Positions 7,881-16,781 are shown, counted from the stretch's first letter. The stretch: 64,000 nt of DNA from Pontibacillus yanchengensis Y32 (GCF_000770635.1 NZ_AVBF01000001.1:124001-188000); one strand, 5' to 3'. Notes: generated by a model from the letters alone, not told the origin. Translations and numbers: made by a program.

Positions 7881-8561
7881 ATTAAACATTATAATCAATT
7901 TACTAAAGGAAAGAAAAAGAATAGAAAAGGGCGTTTGGCTAAAGCGCAGGAGTTTATCGATAAATATAAAGGTAAGGAACTTTATAAAGGATATGCTAAG
8001 CATTTTAGTATTGATAAGCTTGTGGCTATACGAGATTTAGAACAACTTGGCTATGAGTTTAGTGAAGAATTTAAAGAAGAAATGGTAGCAAAGCATGAGA
8101 GAATAGTTCAACATCGCAAGCGAAAGAAAGAAGAAAAGAAACAAAGAAAGCAGCGGGGAGAGGAAGAAGCTCTTTTCGATAGTGATGAGAACTTCGCTTT
8201 CATAGCGGGGTATACATCAGGGGGCTTTCCGTTTGGGGTTCCATGGGACGATTGGGATGAGCCACATTTGGAAGTAGATGAGGAATTCAAGAGAAAACAG
8301 TTAAATGATTATGAAGAGGCTTTTTCTGAACAATCGGTGGTATATGTGGAACAATTAAATCAACAAGAGCTTCAGGAACAGAACATTATGCTTGTTGATG
8401 AGGATGCACTTGATCAAGCCAACTTTTCTAAAGGTGTTCAAAAAGAGGAAGCTCTCGAAGAGGTTTTTGAGCAGCTTATACAATGGAGAGCGGGCAATAA
8501 GTCATCTGATGAAATGATGGATTCGCTTGTTCATTTTACGGATAGGCTTTTCATTGAATAG
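7881..8561 (+). CDS. Charged hypothetical protein with AUU in the start position
   Basis: 226 aa if started at ATT 7881, six bases after GGGGGGAG. The open frame continues upstream to an ATG at 7746, but that part is translated repeat sequence. The N-terminus (KHYNQFTKGKKKNRKGRLAK) followed by AQEFIDKYKGKELYKGYAKHF looks like the natural beginning of a Bacillaceae family that I know only as hypothetical. The middle is a long Lys/Glu-rich helix. The last 38 residues (EEALEEVFEQLIQWRAG...) resemble the 107-aa protein encoded next, so the two genes look like relatives. Confidence 0.65.
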   Translation: MKHYNQFTKGKKKNRKGRLAKAQEFIDKYKGKELYKGYAKHFSIDKLVAIRDLEQLGYEFSEEFKEEMVAKHERIVQHRKRKKEEKKQRKQRGEEEALFDSDENFAFIAGYTSGGFPFGVPWDDWDEPHLEVDEEFKRKQLNDYEEAFSEQSVVYVEQLNQQELQEQNIMLVDEDALDQANFSKGVQKEEALEEVFEQLIQWRAGNKSSDEMMDSLVHFTDRLFIE

Positions 8562-8565
8562 AGGG

Positions 8566-8675
8566 TGAGATGAAGGGACAGGTCCCTCATCCCACCCCCA
8601 AAAATGGCGGGACGAGGGGACAGGTCCCTCATCCCACTCTCCAAACTGGGACGATGGACCTGTCCCCCCATCCCA
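8566..8675. repeat. Family A palindromic repeats, three units
   Basis: Two direct units and one inverted unit between the related genes at 7881 and 8693, beginning four bases after the stop. Confidence 0.88.
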
Positions 8676-8692
8676 AAAGAAAGGGTGAATCC

Positions 8693-9016
8693 ATGAAAGA
8701 GAAAAAATCAAAAGCTGAACGCAGGCGCGACCGGGAGATTTTGGAGCTTTATCATAAAAAGGTGACAGAAGAGGCGCTAGAGCCATTATATGAATACTTT
8801 GAGCAGTGGAAGAATGGTGCTTATCCTTATGATGAGTTAACGGAACGGATTCATGAGTTTCATAAGGAGAATCAGGAAATCTACAAGAAATTCAACTATC
8901 ATGGAGGTGAAATGCTCGTCTTTGAGGCAAAGAAAGAATTGGACATGTTCTCTGAAAAAGATTGGGAGAAAGAGCACTATCATCGATTAAAAGTATTGTT
9001 CAACATGGATGACTGA
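8693..9016 (+). CDS. Small charged hypothetical protein, 107 aa
   Basis: Starts at ATG 8693; upstream in-frame codons are translated repeat and were left out. A basic N-terminus (KEKKSKAERRRDREI) is followed by EEALEPLYEYFEQWKNG, which aligns with EEALEEVFEQLIQWRAG near the end of the preceding protein, so the genes are partial paralogues. It is predicted all-helical and cytosolic. Function unknown. Confidence 0.7.
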   Translation: MKEKKSKAERRRDREILELYHKKVTEEALEPLYEYFEQWKNGAYPYDELTERIHEFHKENQEIYKKFNYHGGEMLVFEAKKELDMFSEKDWEKEHYHRLKVLFNMDD

Positions 9017-9017
9017 T

Positions 9018-9125
9018 GTGGGATGGAGGGACAGGTCCGTCATCCCACTCTCCAAAATGAGACGCGGGGACAGGTCCGTCATCTCACCCCCGAAAATGGG
9101 ACGAGGGACCTGTCCCCTCATCCCA
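9018..9125. repeat. Family A palindromic repeats, three units
   Basis: Starts two bases after the stop at 9016. Two units carry the variant GGTCCGTCATC. Confidence 0.85.
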
Positions 9126-9250
9126 TCCCCGCATCCCACCCAAATCCCATCACAGGAAACATTTTCTTGTATATCACACCTTTTTCAAGTGTTAGAATTT
9201 CTTAGGAACTTATTGGGAGTTTCTACTAATACATAAAGGGGATTTACAGC

Positions 9251-11263
9251 ATGAATAAACTACCATATAAAGTGATAACAGGAGCGCTTGTGGCTTCTAT
9301 GGTGACGCCGGCTATTGTAGCGACACCTCATGCACAGGCTGAAACGAATGAGATTCAATCGATTACGTTTGAAGCGGATGATAGCACGGTTGAGTTCGCG
9401 TACGACGAGTTTGCTTCAGCTATTTTCGATGAGAGTTCTCAGACGTATGAGTTTGTTTCGAACCACAAGATCAATGGTATCGGCATGGATCAGGATACAT
9501 ACGTGAAGTACGATGATTTTGCGAATGAGATGCTCAGCAATGAAGACGAAAATCGCAACGCTCACACGATTTTGAATGATCTATCAGATAAAAAAGAAAC
9601 GACGTTCACTGAGGATAAGGTAAAAGAAGTAAAGCCATACACGACGACGCACTCTATCAACGTCCTTTCTGATAATAAAGTCGAAATGAATGGCTACGAA
9701 TATACACTAGGCAAAAACGTGCAATCCATTTTTTCTAATCCGAAAGCGTTTGAAAATGCCAAAGCTTCCGTACGTGTTGAAGATGGCGTAATTACGAAGG
9801 TCAATGAACTACACCTGAACGCTAGTGGGTCTGCGGAAAATCCACTTGTACTAAATGCATCAGATGCGACCGTACATGGAGCGGTACATGTTGCTGGAAA
9901 TCATGTTTCTATTAAAGGCTTAACCGTTGCAGGCAATCTTCAGGTCGAGGGCTCTAATATAGAGGCATCTGATGTGACAGTGGAAGGTCAACTAAAAATA
10001 GATTCCGCGTCCTACGAAATGTCATCCGTTTCTGATTTTGCTGTGGTGGATCAGAACTTGGCCAGTGCAACAGCTGAGCACGGTATGATTTTTGTAAAAA
10101 GTGGATCGTATAACATTGATGAGCAATGGACCATTTCGAAAAATGTTACGGTGATTGGCGTAGGAGAAGTTTCCGTTCAAGCAACAGCAGATAAGCAAGC
10201 GAGCTGGGGCAACGCAAATGGTGCTAAGCACTTGATTTCCCTGCAAGGTTCAGAGGCTACGCTAAAAAATCTATCCATCGATGCCATAGGCACTTACGGT
10301 GTTAACACGTATAACCAAGCGGATGTGACCCTTGAGAACGTGCAAATTGACAACGGCCAAGGTGCTGCTTTGACCGTGAACGGCTCTTCCGTACAAGCAA
10401 CAGAGCTTGCAACCTCTGGCAATGCCTGGGGAGCAGTGAACGTAGACCCTGGTAGCGGTGTGGAAACAGCATCCACGTTCACCATGAACAGTGGCTCTCT
10501 AAATGAAGCTGTCCAGGTATGGTCCGATGGCAGTAACGTAAGCGAAAAAGCCACCGTCAGCGTTTCCCTACCAGACGCTTTTGAAAAACAAGCATTTGCC
10601 GGAATGGAAAATCGCTATGTATGGACCACAGAACCGATGCCAAACACTGCATCCATCACACAAAATGGAGAAACAACGCTGTATCAATCACTAACTAACG
10701 CAGTTGACGCAGCACAAGCAGGCACTACGATTGAACTTGCAGCTGGCACGTATAAGCTAAGTGAACAACTTACACTTGAAAAAAATACCTCCATCGTTGG
10801 CGAGGGAGATGTAACGGTTCAAGCAGAAGACGCTAGGAACTGGAGTGAAGCAAATGGCTCCAAACATTTACTGTTAGTATCTGGAGCAGAAGCTTCCGTG
10901 AAAAATGTTACCTTCGACGCAGCTGGCACATATGGCGTGAACACCTATGCAGAAGTTGATCTTACCCTTGAAAACGTAAGTATCCAAAACAGTAAAGGCG
11001 CAGGTCTAACCGTAAACGGCTCAACAGTCGAAGCAACAAACCTACAAACAAGCGGCAACGGCTGGGGAGCAGTCAACGTAGACCCAGGAAGCGGAGTAAC
11101 CACAACATCATCCTTCACGATGAACAGTGGCTCCCTTAACGAGGAAGCCCAAGTCTGGTCAGACGGCAGCAACGTCACCCAAGAAGCAGACGTACAAGTT
11201 ACATTACCAGAAGCATTCAAGAAAAAAACAATAGAAGGCACACAAATCTGGACCACAAAATAA
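9251..11263 (+). CDS. Secreted right-handed beta-helix protein with duplicated domain
   Basis: 670 aa. Signal peptide of about 31 residues ending at PHAQA. A non-repetitive N-terminal part (to about 190) is followed by beta-helix-like turns and two long homologous copies (about 275-455 and 475-670). The copies share WxxANGxKHL, TYGVNTY, LTVNGSxV, WGAVNVDPGSGV and SFTMNSGSLNE ... QVWSDGSNV. Such pectate-lyase-like folds often bind or process polysaccharides, but I see no clear catalytic residues. AAAGGGG precedes the ATG. It has no cell-wall anchor motif, so it is probably released or loosely attached. Confidence 0.82.
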   Translation: MNKLPYKVITGALVASMVTPAIVATPHAQAETNEIQSITFEADDSTVEFAYDEFASAIFDESSQTYEFVSNHKINGIGMDQDTYVKYDDFANEMLSNEDENRNAHTILNDLSDKKETTFTEDKVKEVKPYTTTHSINVLSDNKVEMNGYEYTLGKNVQSIFSNPKAFENAKASVRVEDGVITKVNELHLNASGSAENPLVLNASDATVHGAVHVAGNHVSIKGLTVAGNLQVEGSNIEASDVTVEGQLKIDSASYEMSSVSDFAVVDQNLASATAEHGMIFVKSGSYNIDEQWTISKNVTVIGVGEVSVQATADKQASWGNANGAKHLISLQGSEATLKNLSIDAIGTYGVNTYNQADVTLENVQIDNGQGAALTVNGSSVQATELATSGNAWGAVNVDPGSGVETASTFTMNSGSLNEAVQVWSDGSNVSEKATVSVSLPDAFEKQAFAGMENRYVWTTEPMPNTASITQNGETTLYQSLTNAVDAAQAGTTIELAAGTYKLSEQLTLEKNTSIVGEGDVTVQAEDARNWSEANGSKHLLLVSGAEASVKNVTFDAAGTYGVNTYAEVDLTLENVSIQNSKGAGLTVNGSTVEATNLQTSGNGWGAVNVDPGSGVTTTSSFTMNSGSLNEEAQVWSDGSNVTQEADVQVTLPEAFKKKTIEGTQIWTTK

Positions 11264-11309
11264 TGGGATGAGGGGATAGTGGGATGAAGGGACAGGTCCC
11301 TCATCCCAT
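11264..11309. repeat. Family A palindromic repeats
   Basis: A half unit and a full unit begin directly after the TAA of the beta-helix gene. Confidence 0.85.
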
Positions 11310-11445
11310 TTATAAGTAAATCGACTCATCTGCTTTTGGTATTTAAACAAAAAGAAGAAACCCGTGAATTGGAAAAGAGTTAGAATAATATAGCAGTATT
11401 ATGGAAAATTAAACCTATCAGTCAACAAATGAGGATGAACTGGCA

Positions 11446-12234
11446 TTGGATAATTATACGAATAATAATACTGCTAGAAGGTATAAAGCTCATGTGAGTA
11501 CCATGGGGACAACTCAATTTCATTTAAGAAACCCTTATATTATTGCATGGTGGTCAGTAGCTTTTCCTGGTTTTGGACATCTACTATTATCGAAATATTT
11601 AAGAGGTTTCGTACTATTTGCTTGGGAAGTGATTGTGAATTTAAATGCTAACGTCAACTTAGCGATGGTCTATTCCTTTCAAGGAAATATATCCATGGCG
11701 AAAGAGGTCTTAGATACTCGTTGGCTTCTTATCTATATCCCTGTATATATATTTGCCATCTGGGATAGTTATCGAACAACAGTTGATATGAATAAGGTTT
11801 ACGTACTTGCAGAGCGAGAAGATCATGAGATTAACACCTTTAGTATCGGGGCGTTAGAAATTAATTATTTGGATAAGAGGAGTCCCTTTTTTGCTGCATT
11901 ATGGTCGTTGTTTATGCCTGGATTAGGGCAATTATATATTCACCGAATTATTACGGCATTCGTTGTCATCATTTGGAGTGTTATCTTTTTTTATTACTCT
12001 CATCTGTTAGAAGCTGTATCGATGCTTTTTTTAGGGGATATAACTGAAGCGACCAAAGTCTTAGAGCCAGAGTGGTTACTGATGTTTCCTTCCGTATATG
12101 GTTTCGCTATATACGATGCTTACATCAATACGGTGGAGAATAATAAACTTTACGAGAAAGAACAAAGGCGTTTTCTCAAGAAAAATTACCAAGCAACTAC
12201 GTTTCGCATTATAAAAGGGGAGAAGTTGACATGA
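11446..12234 (+). CDS. Membrane protein with internal duplication
   Basis: 262 aa from TTG 11446, after a weak GAGG site; a start at ATG 11503 is also possible. Two homologous halves (about 27-120 and 145-245). Each begins R-[NS]-P-[YF] ... W-S-x-x-[FM]-P-G-[FL]-G-[HQ]-L and ends [RE]-W-L-L-x-x-P-x-Y-x-F-A-I-[WY]-D, with paired hydrophobic segments. The pattern recalls TM2/DUF5683-type membrane modules. Function unknown. It overlaps the next gene by 4 nt (ATGA). Confidence 0.75.
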   Translation: MDNYTNNNTARRYKAHVSTMGTTQFHLRNPYIIAWWSVAFPGFGHLLLSKYLRGFVLFAWEVIVNLNANVNLAMVYSFQGNISMAKEVLDTRWLLIYIPVYIFAIWDSYRTTVDMNKVYVLAEREDHEINTFSIGALEINYLDKRSPFFAALWSLFMPGLGQLYIHRIITAFVVIIWSVIFFYYSHLLEAVSMLFLGDITEATKVLEPEWLLMFPSVYGFAIYDAYINTVENNKLYEKEQRRFLKKNYQATTFRIIKGEKLT

Positions 12235-12698
12235 AAATGCAGCTATTTTCAACTTTTGAAAATCATGCTTATTTAGAGATAGCGATTACTACTTTAGAAA
12301 AAATCGGAATCAAACAGGAAGACATATACGCAGTTCCCCTTGATAATCGTCAGGAAAGTGGAAAACTATTTGATACAATGCATAGATCAGATGGAATATC
12401 ACTTATTGATATTGCGATGCCATTAGCAACAGCCTTTTCGGTAATTACGGCAAGTATAGGGTTCGAACTAAAATGGGGACCGATTTATTGGGGGTTAATT
12501 GGAGCAATTAGTGGTTTTATTCTTGGAATTGTGATTCGTCTGCTGTTTGTTTTGAAAAGTAAAAACAAACAGCAAAAACTAAAGGGAAAACACTCCGAAG
12601 TTATCCTCATAATAGAATGTGAGGAAGCAAAAGGAGAAATGGTTGAAAAAATCCTATGGGAACACCTAGCCATAGGAGTCGCCAAAGTAATGGGATGA
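12231..12698 (+). CDS. Two-helix membrane protein of unknown function
   Basis: 155 aa. Soluble N-terminal alpha/beta part (about 1-65: LFSTFENHAYLEIAITTLEKIGI), two adjacent hydrophobic segments (about 62-80 and 83-103), and a C-terminal soluble part with VILIIECEE. The layout resembles GlsB/YlaF-like 'ferredoxin-fold plus TM hairpin' proteins, but I cannot name the family. Its stop codon (ATG GGA TGA) is formed by the first bases of a family A repeat. Confidence 0.72.
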   Translation: MKMQLFSTFENHAYLEIAITTLEKIGIKQEDIYAVPLDNRQESGKLFDTMHRSDGISLIDIAMPLATAFSVITASIGFELKWGPIYWGLIGAISGFILGIVIRLLFVLKSKNKQQKLKGKHSEVILIIECEEAKGEMVEKILWEHLAIGVAKVMG

Positions 12699-12764
12699 AG
12701 GGATGGGATGGAGGGACAGGTACCTCGTCCCAATTTGGGATGAAGGGACAGGTCCCTCATCCCA
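12690..12764. repeat. Family A palindromic repeats, two units plus a fragment
   Basis: TGGGATGA at the left end overlaps the last codons and stop of the gene 12231-12698. Confidence 0.88.
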
Positions 12765-12770
12765 TTCCAT

Positions 12771-12808
12771 AAAAAATAGACTTCCTACGGCTGGAAGTCT
12801 ATTTTTTA
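12771..12808. terminator. Bidirectional intrinsic terminator
   Basis: AAAAAATAGACTTCC / GGAAGTCTATTTTTT, between convergent genes. Confidence 0.9.
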
Positions 12809-12825
12809 TCCTACATATGCATCTA

Positions 12826-13170
12826 CTAATTTGACACTACTTTTATTTTTTCTGCCGTACGCAGAGGAGGATCTGATGAAGATTGAGATCCATCCCAATT
12901 AACAATTATCTTATTACCAATTTTTAAACTTTTGTACTCTTCCCTTGGGAAATGATAGTAAGCTCCATCTTCTTCTTTAGCCATATCTTCTAGTTCCTCA
13001 GCATTTTTATTAGAAATCTCATCTTCACTTGTGTTCGGAATCAACAATATTTCGGTAAGATTATTTACGTCATCTTTCTTCAAGGCAACGATTCCTTCCT
13101 GTTGATTTGAAGATTGACCGCAAGAACCTAATACAAAGGCAACGAGAATGAAGGGTATCAACTTTTTCAA
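12826..13170 (-). CDS. DUF3221-type lipoprotein
   Basis: 114 aa. TTG start after AAGGAGG. N-terminal lipoprotein signal with lipobox LGSC (Cys17). The mature part has ILLIPNTSEDEISNKN, YYHFPREEYKSLKIG and WDGSQSSSDPPLRTAEKI, typical of the DUF3221 family of small extracytoplasmic lipoproteins. Role unknown. Transcribed alone, toward the bidirectional terminator. Confidence 0.82.
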   Translation of the reverse strand: MKKLIPFILVAFVLGSCGQSSNQQEGIVALKKDDVNNLTEILLIPNTSEDEISNKNAEELEDMAKEEDGAYYHFPREEYKSLKIGNKIIVNWDGSQSSSDPPLRTAEKIKVVSN

Positions 13171-13257
13171 ACGGATGACCTCCTTATAGAAGTGAAATCA
13201 AGTTTTCACGTTTCAGATGTTCTAAGGGTATCATATTTTTCCAATTTTGTAGCATTT

Positions 13258-13304
13258 AAAAAAGGGAGACAAGAGGCAGTAAATCTGCCCTCATGTCTCC
13301 CTTA
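13258..13304 (-). terminator. Intrinsic terminator (minus strand)
   Basis: GGGAGACATGAGGGCAG / CTGCCTCTTGTCTCCC followed by six T on the minus strand. It ends the DUF4064 gene transcript. Confidence 0.85.
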
Positions 13305-13314
13305 CCTATAACCA

Positions 13315-13347
13315 GAGTGAAACAAGGAACCTGTCCCTCCGTCTCAC
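13315..13347. repeat. Family A palindromic repeat
   Basis: One unit (GGAACCTGTCCCTCCGTCTC) touching the stop codon of the minus-strand DUF4064 gene. Confidence 0.85.
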
Positions 13348-13793
13348 TACACCTCAACTGTTTCTGGTTCGGATACTTTCGGCTTTCTAACAAGTGCCAT
13401 AATCCCAGCGATTAAATAAGCAACACCGCCAAAGAAGCTAAGGAATAACGTAGCAATAGTGCCAATAACAGCTGTTACGATTAAAATAATGCCTGCAGCT
13501 TTTGGTTTTTTGTTCCCTTTTAAAAAGAAGAGAGACAGCCCGCCTAATCCTATGCCTGCTAAGGAAGCAACCAATAGATACGTAGTAAAACTACTAATCA
13601 TATTAGCCATTTCCTCCAGGTTGATTGTCTGTCCGCCCTCCATTTGGGAGTACGTTTCATTTAAGGAATCTTGAAGCATTTGCTGGAATTCAGGATCGCC
13701 CTGTACGCTCAAGAAAATAATGCTTAGTCCAAATAACCCTGTAAACATAACCATACCTATTATAGTAATGATAATTTCTGCTTTTCGGCTCAT
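13347..13793 (-). CDS. DUF4064 membrane protein
   Basis: 148 aa from the ATG at 13793, behind GAAGGAGG; the upstream in-frame ATG at 13814 overlaps that site. Four hydrophobic segments with a polar region between the first and second (about 33-67). The C-terminal pair GIILIVTAVIGTIATLFLSF and GGVAYLIAGIMALVRK is typical of DUF4064. Function unknown. Confidence 0.8.
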   Translation of the reverse strand: MSRKAEIIITIIGMVMFTGLFGLSIIFLSVQGDPEFQQMLQDSLNETYSQMEGGQTINLEEMANMISSFTTYLLVASLAGIGLGGLSLFFLKGNKKPKAAGIILIVTAVIGTIATLFLSFFGGVAYLIAGIMALVRKPKVSEPETVEV

Positions 13794-13902
13794 ATATAAA
13801 CCTCCTTCAAACATGTAACATAGCTCCCTCTACTATATCATGGTAATGGCAATAAGACATAACTACAGCATTTACCAATTTGTTAAGTTGAAAGAGCCCC
13901 AA

Positions 13903-13967
13903 ATGGGACGATGAACCTGTCCCCCCATCCCAGCCAGTGAGACGAGGGACCTGTCCCTCCGTCCCAC
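13903..13967. repeat. Family A palindromic repeats, two units
   Basis: Two units in the same orientation in the divergent intergenic region upstream of the GH-like gene. Confidence 0.85.
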
Positions 13968-14049
13968 CAACTTGAGGCAAAACAACCATGGAAATCCTCT
14001 TCATTAAAGTCGATATAAAGAAGGTACGATAATGGAGAGGAGACGTGTG

Positions 14050-15252
14050 ATGTTTCGCAAAATATTGGCTTGTTTGCTTTTAGGAAGTATGATTACTGGA
14101 GGAATCCCAGTGCATGGAGAAAAGAAGGATTATCGCTCCTCTTATAGCACTTGGGTATGGAGAACGTATCAAATCGTTAATCACCAAGAGGAGTTGTTTA
14201 GGGAACTGGAAGCAAAACGAGTCCAAAAGGTCTATCTGCAAGTGAACAGGGATATTCCAAAAGAGGAGTACAGAGCCTTTATTCAAAAGGCTAGTGCAAA
14301 AGGGATGGACGTATATGCATTAGAAGGATCGCCTAGTTGGATTGAAGCAGACAATAACCGAGCTTCGTTGTTCAAAAGTTGGTTGCAGAAGTATCAAAAA
14401 GAGGCTGGTCCGTCGCAGGAGTTTACTGGTATCCATCTTGATGCCGAGCCCCATGCGCATGCCATGTGGGATACAAATCAACAAACAGCCATTACAAGAT
14501 ATCAAGCTATCATAAAATCGTTTCGTAAAAAGGCTGCTGACTTGAATCTCCCACTTGAATCAGATCTACCCTTCTGGTTTGACGGTGTATCGTATGATAA
14601 CAAATATGGAAAAGGCCGTCTCAGTGACTGGGTCATCCGGAACACAGATGCGGTGACCATTTTAGCGTATCGAAATTTTGTTGAAGGTCAGAATGGCATC
14701 ATTCCATTGATTGAGCATGAGCTGGAGTACGCTCACAATATGAACAAAAAAGTAGAAGTTGGGGTGGAAACAAAAGATATGACCCCTGACTATTTGACTT
14801 TCTTTGAGCTGGGGCAAAACCAAATGAACAATGTCTTTGGAAAAGTAGCTACCCATTATAGTAATGTCTTCAGCTTTAATGGATTTGCCGTTCACGAATT
14901 TAATAGTTGGCAAGAGATTAAAAGTGACCCGATTTCCTATGAAAAAGACAACTATATACTGTACAAATCGAAGAAGAATGTTGGCGAGGATCATAACTGG
15001 GTGATTCAACTGAATACGGAATTAGATGAGAACTCTATTAATAGTAAAACGGTCTATGTAAAAAAGGCTAATGGAGAAAAGGTAGAAGTAAGCGTGAACC
15101 TTAAGAGCGCTGATCGAATAGTGGTTCAACCACCAAACGGAGGATATGAAAAAGGAGAATCTTATACATTATTCATAAGTAACGAAGTGTTATCAACCCA
15201 AGGAAAAAAGCTGAAAAACAGTGTATTCATGCCATTCCTAATAAAAAAATGA
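14050..15252 (+). CDS. Secreted TIM-barrel-like protein with C-terminal SbsA-type Ig domain
   Basis: 400 aa from ATG 14050, behind GGAGAGGAG. Signal peptide ends near VHG (about residue 25). The main domain (about 30-300) has barrel features of glycoside-hydrolase-like proteins: STWVWRT at the start, VYLQVNRD, GIHLDAEPH (acidic strand end), DLPFWFDG, VTILAYRN, VEVGVET. The last 95 residues form a Big_5 / SbsA-type Ig domain (WVIQLNTELDENSI ... VVQPPNGGYEKGESYTLFIS), the same module as in the proteins at 19574, 25915 and 26985. No experimentally known substrate. Confidence 0.78.
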   Translation: MFRKILACLLLGSMITGGIPVHGEKKDYRSSYSTWVWRTYQIVNHQEELFRELEAKRVQKVYLQVNRDIPKEEYRAFIQKASAKGMDVYALEGSPSWIEADNNRASLFKSWLQKYQKEAGPSQEFTGIHLDAEPHAHAMWDTNQQTAITRYQAIIKSFRKKAADLNLPLESDLPFWFDGVSYDNKYGKGRLSDWVIRNTDAVTILAYRNFVEGQNGIIPLIEHELEYAHNMNKKVEVGVETKDMTPDYLTFFELGQNQMNNVFGKVATHYSNVFSFNGFAVHEFNSWQEIKSDPISYEKDNYILYKSKKNVGEDHNWVIQLNTELDENSINSKTVYVKKANGEKVEVSVNLKSADRIVVQPPNGGYEKGESYTLFISNEVLSTQGKKLKNSVFMPFLIKK

Positions 15253-15260
15253 GACTAGGG

Positions 15261-15423
15261 AGTGGGACGCAGGGACAGGTCCCTCGTCTCATTTTGATGA
15301 GGGGCTCCTTTTGGGATGAGGGACCTGTCCCTCCGTCCATTCCTTCACCACAGTAAAGCGGTGGGGGTCTGGCGGTGGGGGTCTGGCACCCCAATGAGCA
15401 GAGGGACCTGTCCCCTCATCCCA
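15261..15423. repeat. Family A repeats (three units) with a family C fragment
   Basis: A units at 15261-15292, 15312-15341 and about 15396-15423. Between them, 15353-15391 is a right arm of family C with GGTGGGGGTCTGGC duplicated. Confidence 0.85.
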
Positions 15424-15472
15424 TTATCGTTTATACTAAAGTCAGTATAGTTTAGAAATGAGGTGGGTTTGC

Positions 15473-16363
15473 ATGATCAAGCATTATACGATTCACTATC
15501 AACAAGGTGTGGGTGTTGAGAACGAAGATGCTTATGTCTTGAATGAAGAAGCGGGTATCTATGCTGTAATCGATGGGGCAACGGGGATTGGTGGACTTCC
15601 TGGGAAACTATCTTCAGCAACGATGAAGGAAGCTATGGATGCTGCGGAAAGTGGCATGTCTCTTTTTAAAGAGGTATCGCGAGCTAATCAGGAAGTAGGC
15701 AAAAGGAATGCTGAACAAACCGGTCATCATCATATTGAGGATGTTCCCCGTCAGGATCGTAGCACATGTGGGATGGCAGCGATTAAGCTCTATGAGTCTG
15801 GCCAAATGGAGTTCGCTCATGCTGGGGATTGTATGTTGTTCATTGAATATAATAACGATGATATCCGATGTGTAACCTATGATCATGTGTCCAAATTTGA
15901 TAGCGTGACAATCGCTTCTGTGGAACAAGCCTGGGAGAATATTTTGCAGTCAGGGGAAAATCCAAACACATGGCCTCAGGAAAAATTCATTCAAACGCTA
16001 AAAGATATTCGCACACAGAATATGCCGATTCTGAAGCGCAACCGTTCCAACATTAATAAAAAACATGGCTATAGCATCATAGATGGAAGCAAAGATGCCG
16101 AACAGTTCATGGAGCATGGAAAGCTCTACTTACATAACGCGACACGAATTCTCATGCTATCCGACGGCCTTCAGCTACCCGATAGCAAAGCCAATGGCCA
16201 GGAAGTTTGGGTGGAAACCGCTAAATATGCTTTTGAACATGGCCTAGAGAAGCTGCAGGAGCGGGTGAACGATCTTGAAGAAACAGATCCTGCATGCATC
16301 CAGTATCCACGGTTGAAGCAGGCGGATGATAAGACTGGGGTTTTGATTGAGTTAATAGAATAG
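15473..16363 (+). CDS. PP2C-type serine/threonine phosphatase family protein
   Basis: 296 aa from ATG 15473 after GAGGTGGG. PP2C metal-binding motifs are visible: ENEDAYVL, AVIDGATG, the HAGDCM block and the LMLSDGLQ block. The strand order is normal but there is an insertion of about 90 residues (VTIASVEQAWENI ... IIDGSKDA) before the SDG motif. No membrane segment or kinase partner is seen, so it may act as a stand-alone cytosolic phosphatase. An inverted repeat TATACT-N6-AGTATA (15432-15449) lies upstream and could be regulatory. Confidence 0.82.
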   Translation: MIKHYTIHYQQGVGVENEDAYVLNEEAGIYAVIDGATGIGGLPGKLSSATMKEAMDAAESGMSLFKEVSRANQEVGKRNAEQTGHHHIEDVPRQDRSTCGMAAIKLYESGQMEFAHAGDCMLFIEYNNDDIRCVTYDHVSKFDSVTIASVEQAWENILQSGENPNTWPQEKFIQTLKDIRTQNMPILKRNRSNINKKHGYSIIDGSKDAEQFMEHGKLYLHNATRILMLSDGLQLPDSKANGQEVWVETAKYAFEHGLEKLQERVNDLEETDPACIQYPRLKQADDKTGVLIELIE

Positions 16364-16373
16364 TAGATAAGCG

Positions 16374-16407
16374 TCGCTTCTCCCGTGATTGGAGGAGCGA
16401 TTTTTTG
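16374..16407 (+). terminator. Intrinsic terminator
   Basis: CGCTTCTCC / GGAGGAGCG followed by ATTTTTT, just after the PP2C gene. Confidence 0.85.
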
Positions 16408-16460
16408 ATATGAAACAAAACTCACCTCCATTCGTATAACAACTAAAGGAGAGATGCGTG

Positions 16461-16763
16461 ATGCTCAAATATCTAGGTATCGGCTCGGTCATTACGCTAG
16501 TAGGTCTAATCCACGGCTTCTACACAAAAGATTGGGAAATGGCGCTGACCATCATTGGTGTAGGTGGTGTGGGGCCCTTGCTTGGCGTGGCGTTACTGAC
16601 CGGAATTTTTGTGAGCGGCGACCAGCATCGATTTAATAAAAAAGTGGAGATGGAAGAGGATAAGCAGAAAAAAGATTCATGGATTACGAGGTTGTTGATG
16701 ATTAGTGCGCCGAATATTGGATTATTGATTGTGTTGTTTGTGGTTAGTTATGTAGCAGGGTAA
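16461..16763 (+). CDS. DUF5316-like small membrane protein
   Basis: 100 aa. ATG after AAAGGAGAG. Three hydrophobic segments: about 5-21, 28-53 and 80-99. A charged cytosolic loop (GDQHRFNKKVEMEEDKQKKD) precedes the last. The pattern SGD-x-R-x-N and the C-terminal ISAPNIGLL match DUF5316 as I remember it. It is followed at 18 nt by another small membrane gene, probably co-transcribed. Confidence 0.72.
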   Translation: MLKYLGIGSVITLVGLIHGFYTKDWEMALTIIGVGGVGPLLGVALLTGIFVSGDQHRFNKKVEMEEDKQKKDSWITRLLMISAPNIGLLIVLFVVSYVAG

Positions 16764-16781
16764 GAAAGGAGGAGGGGAAGA

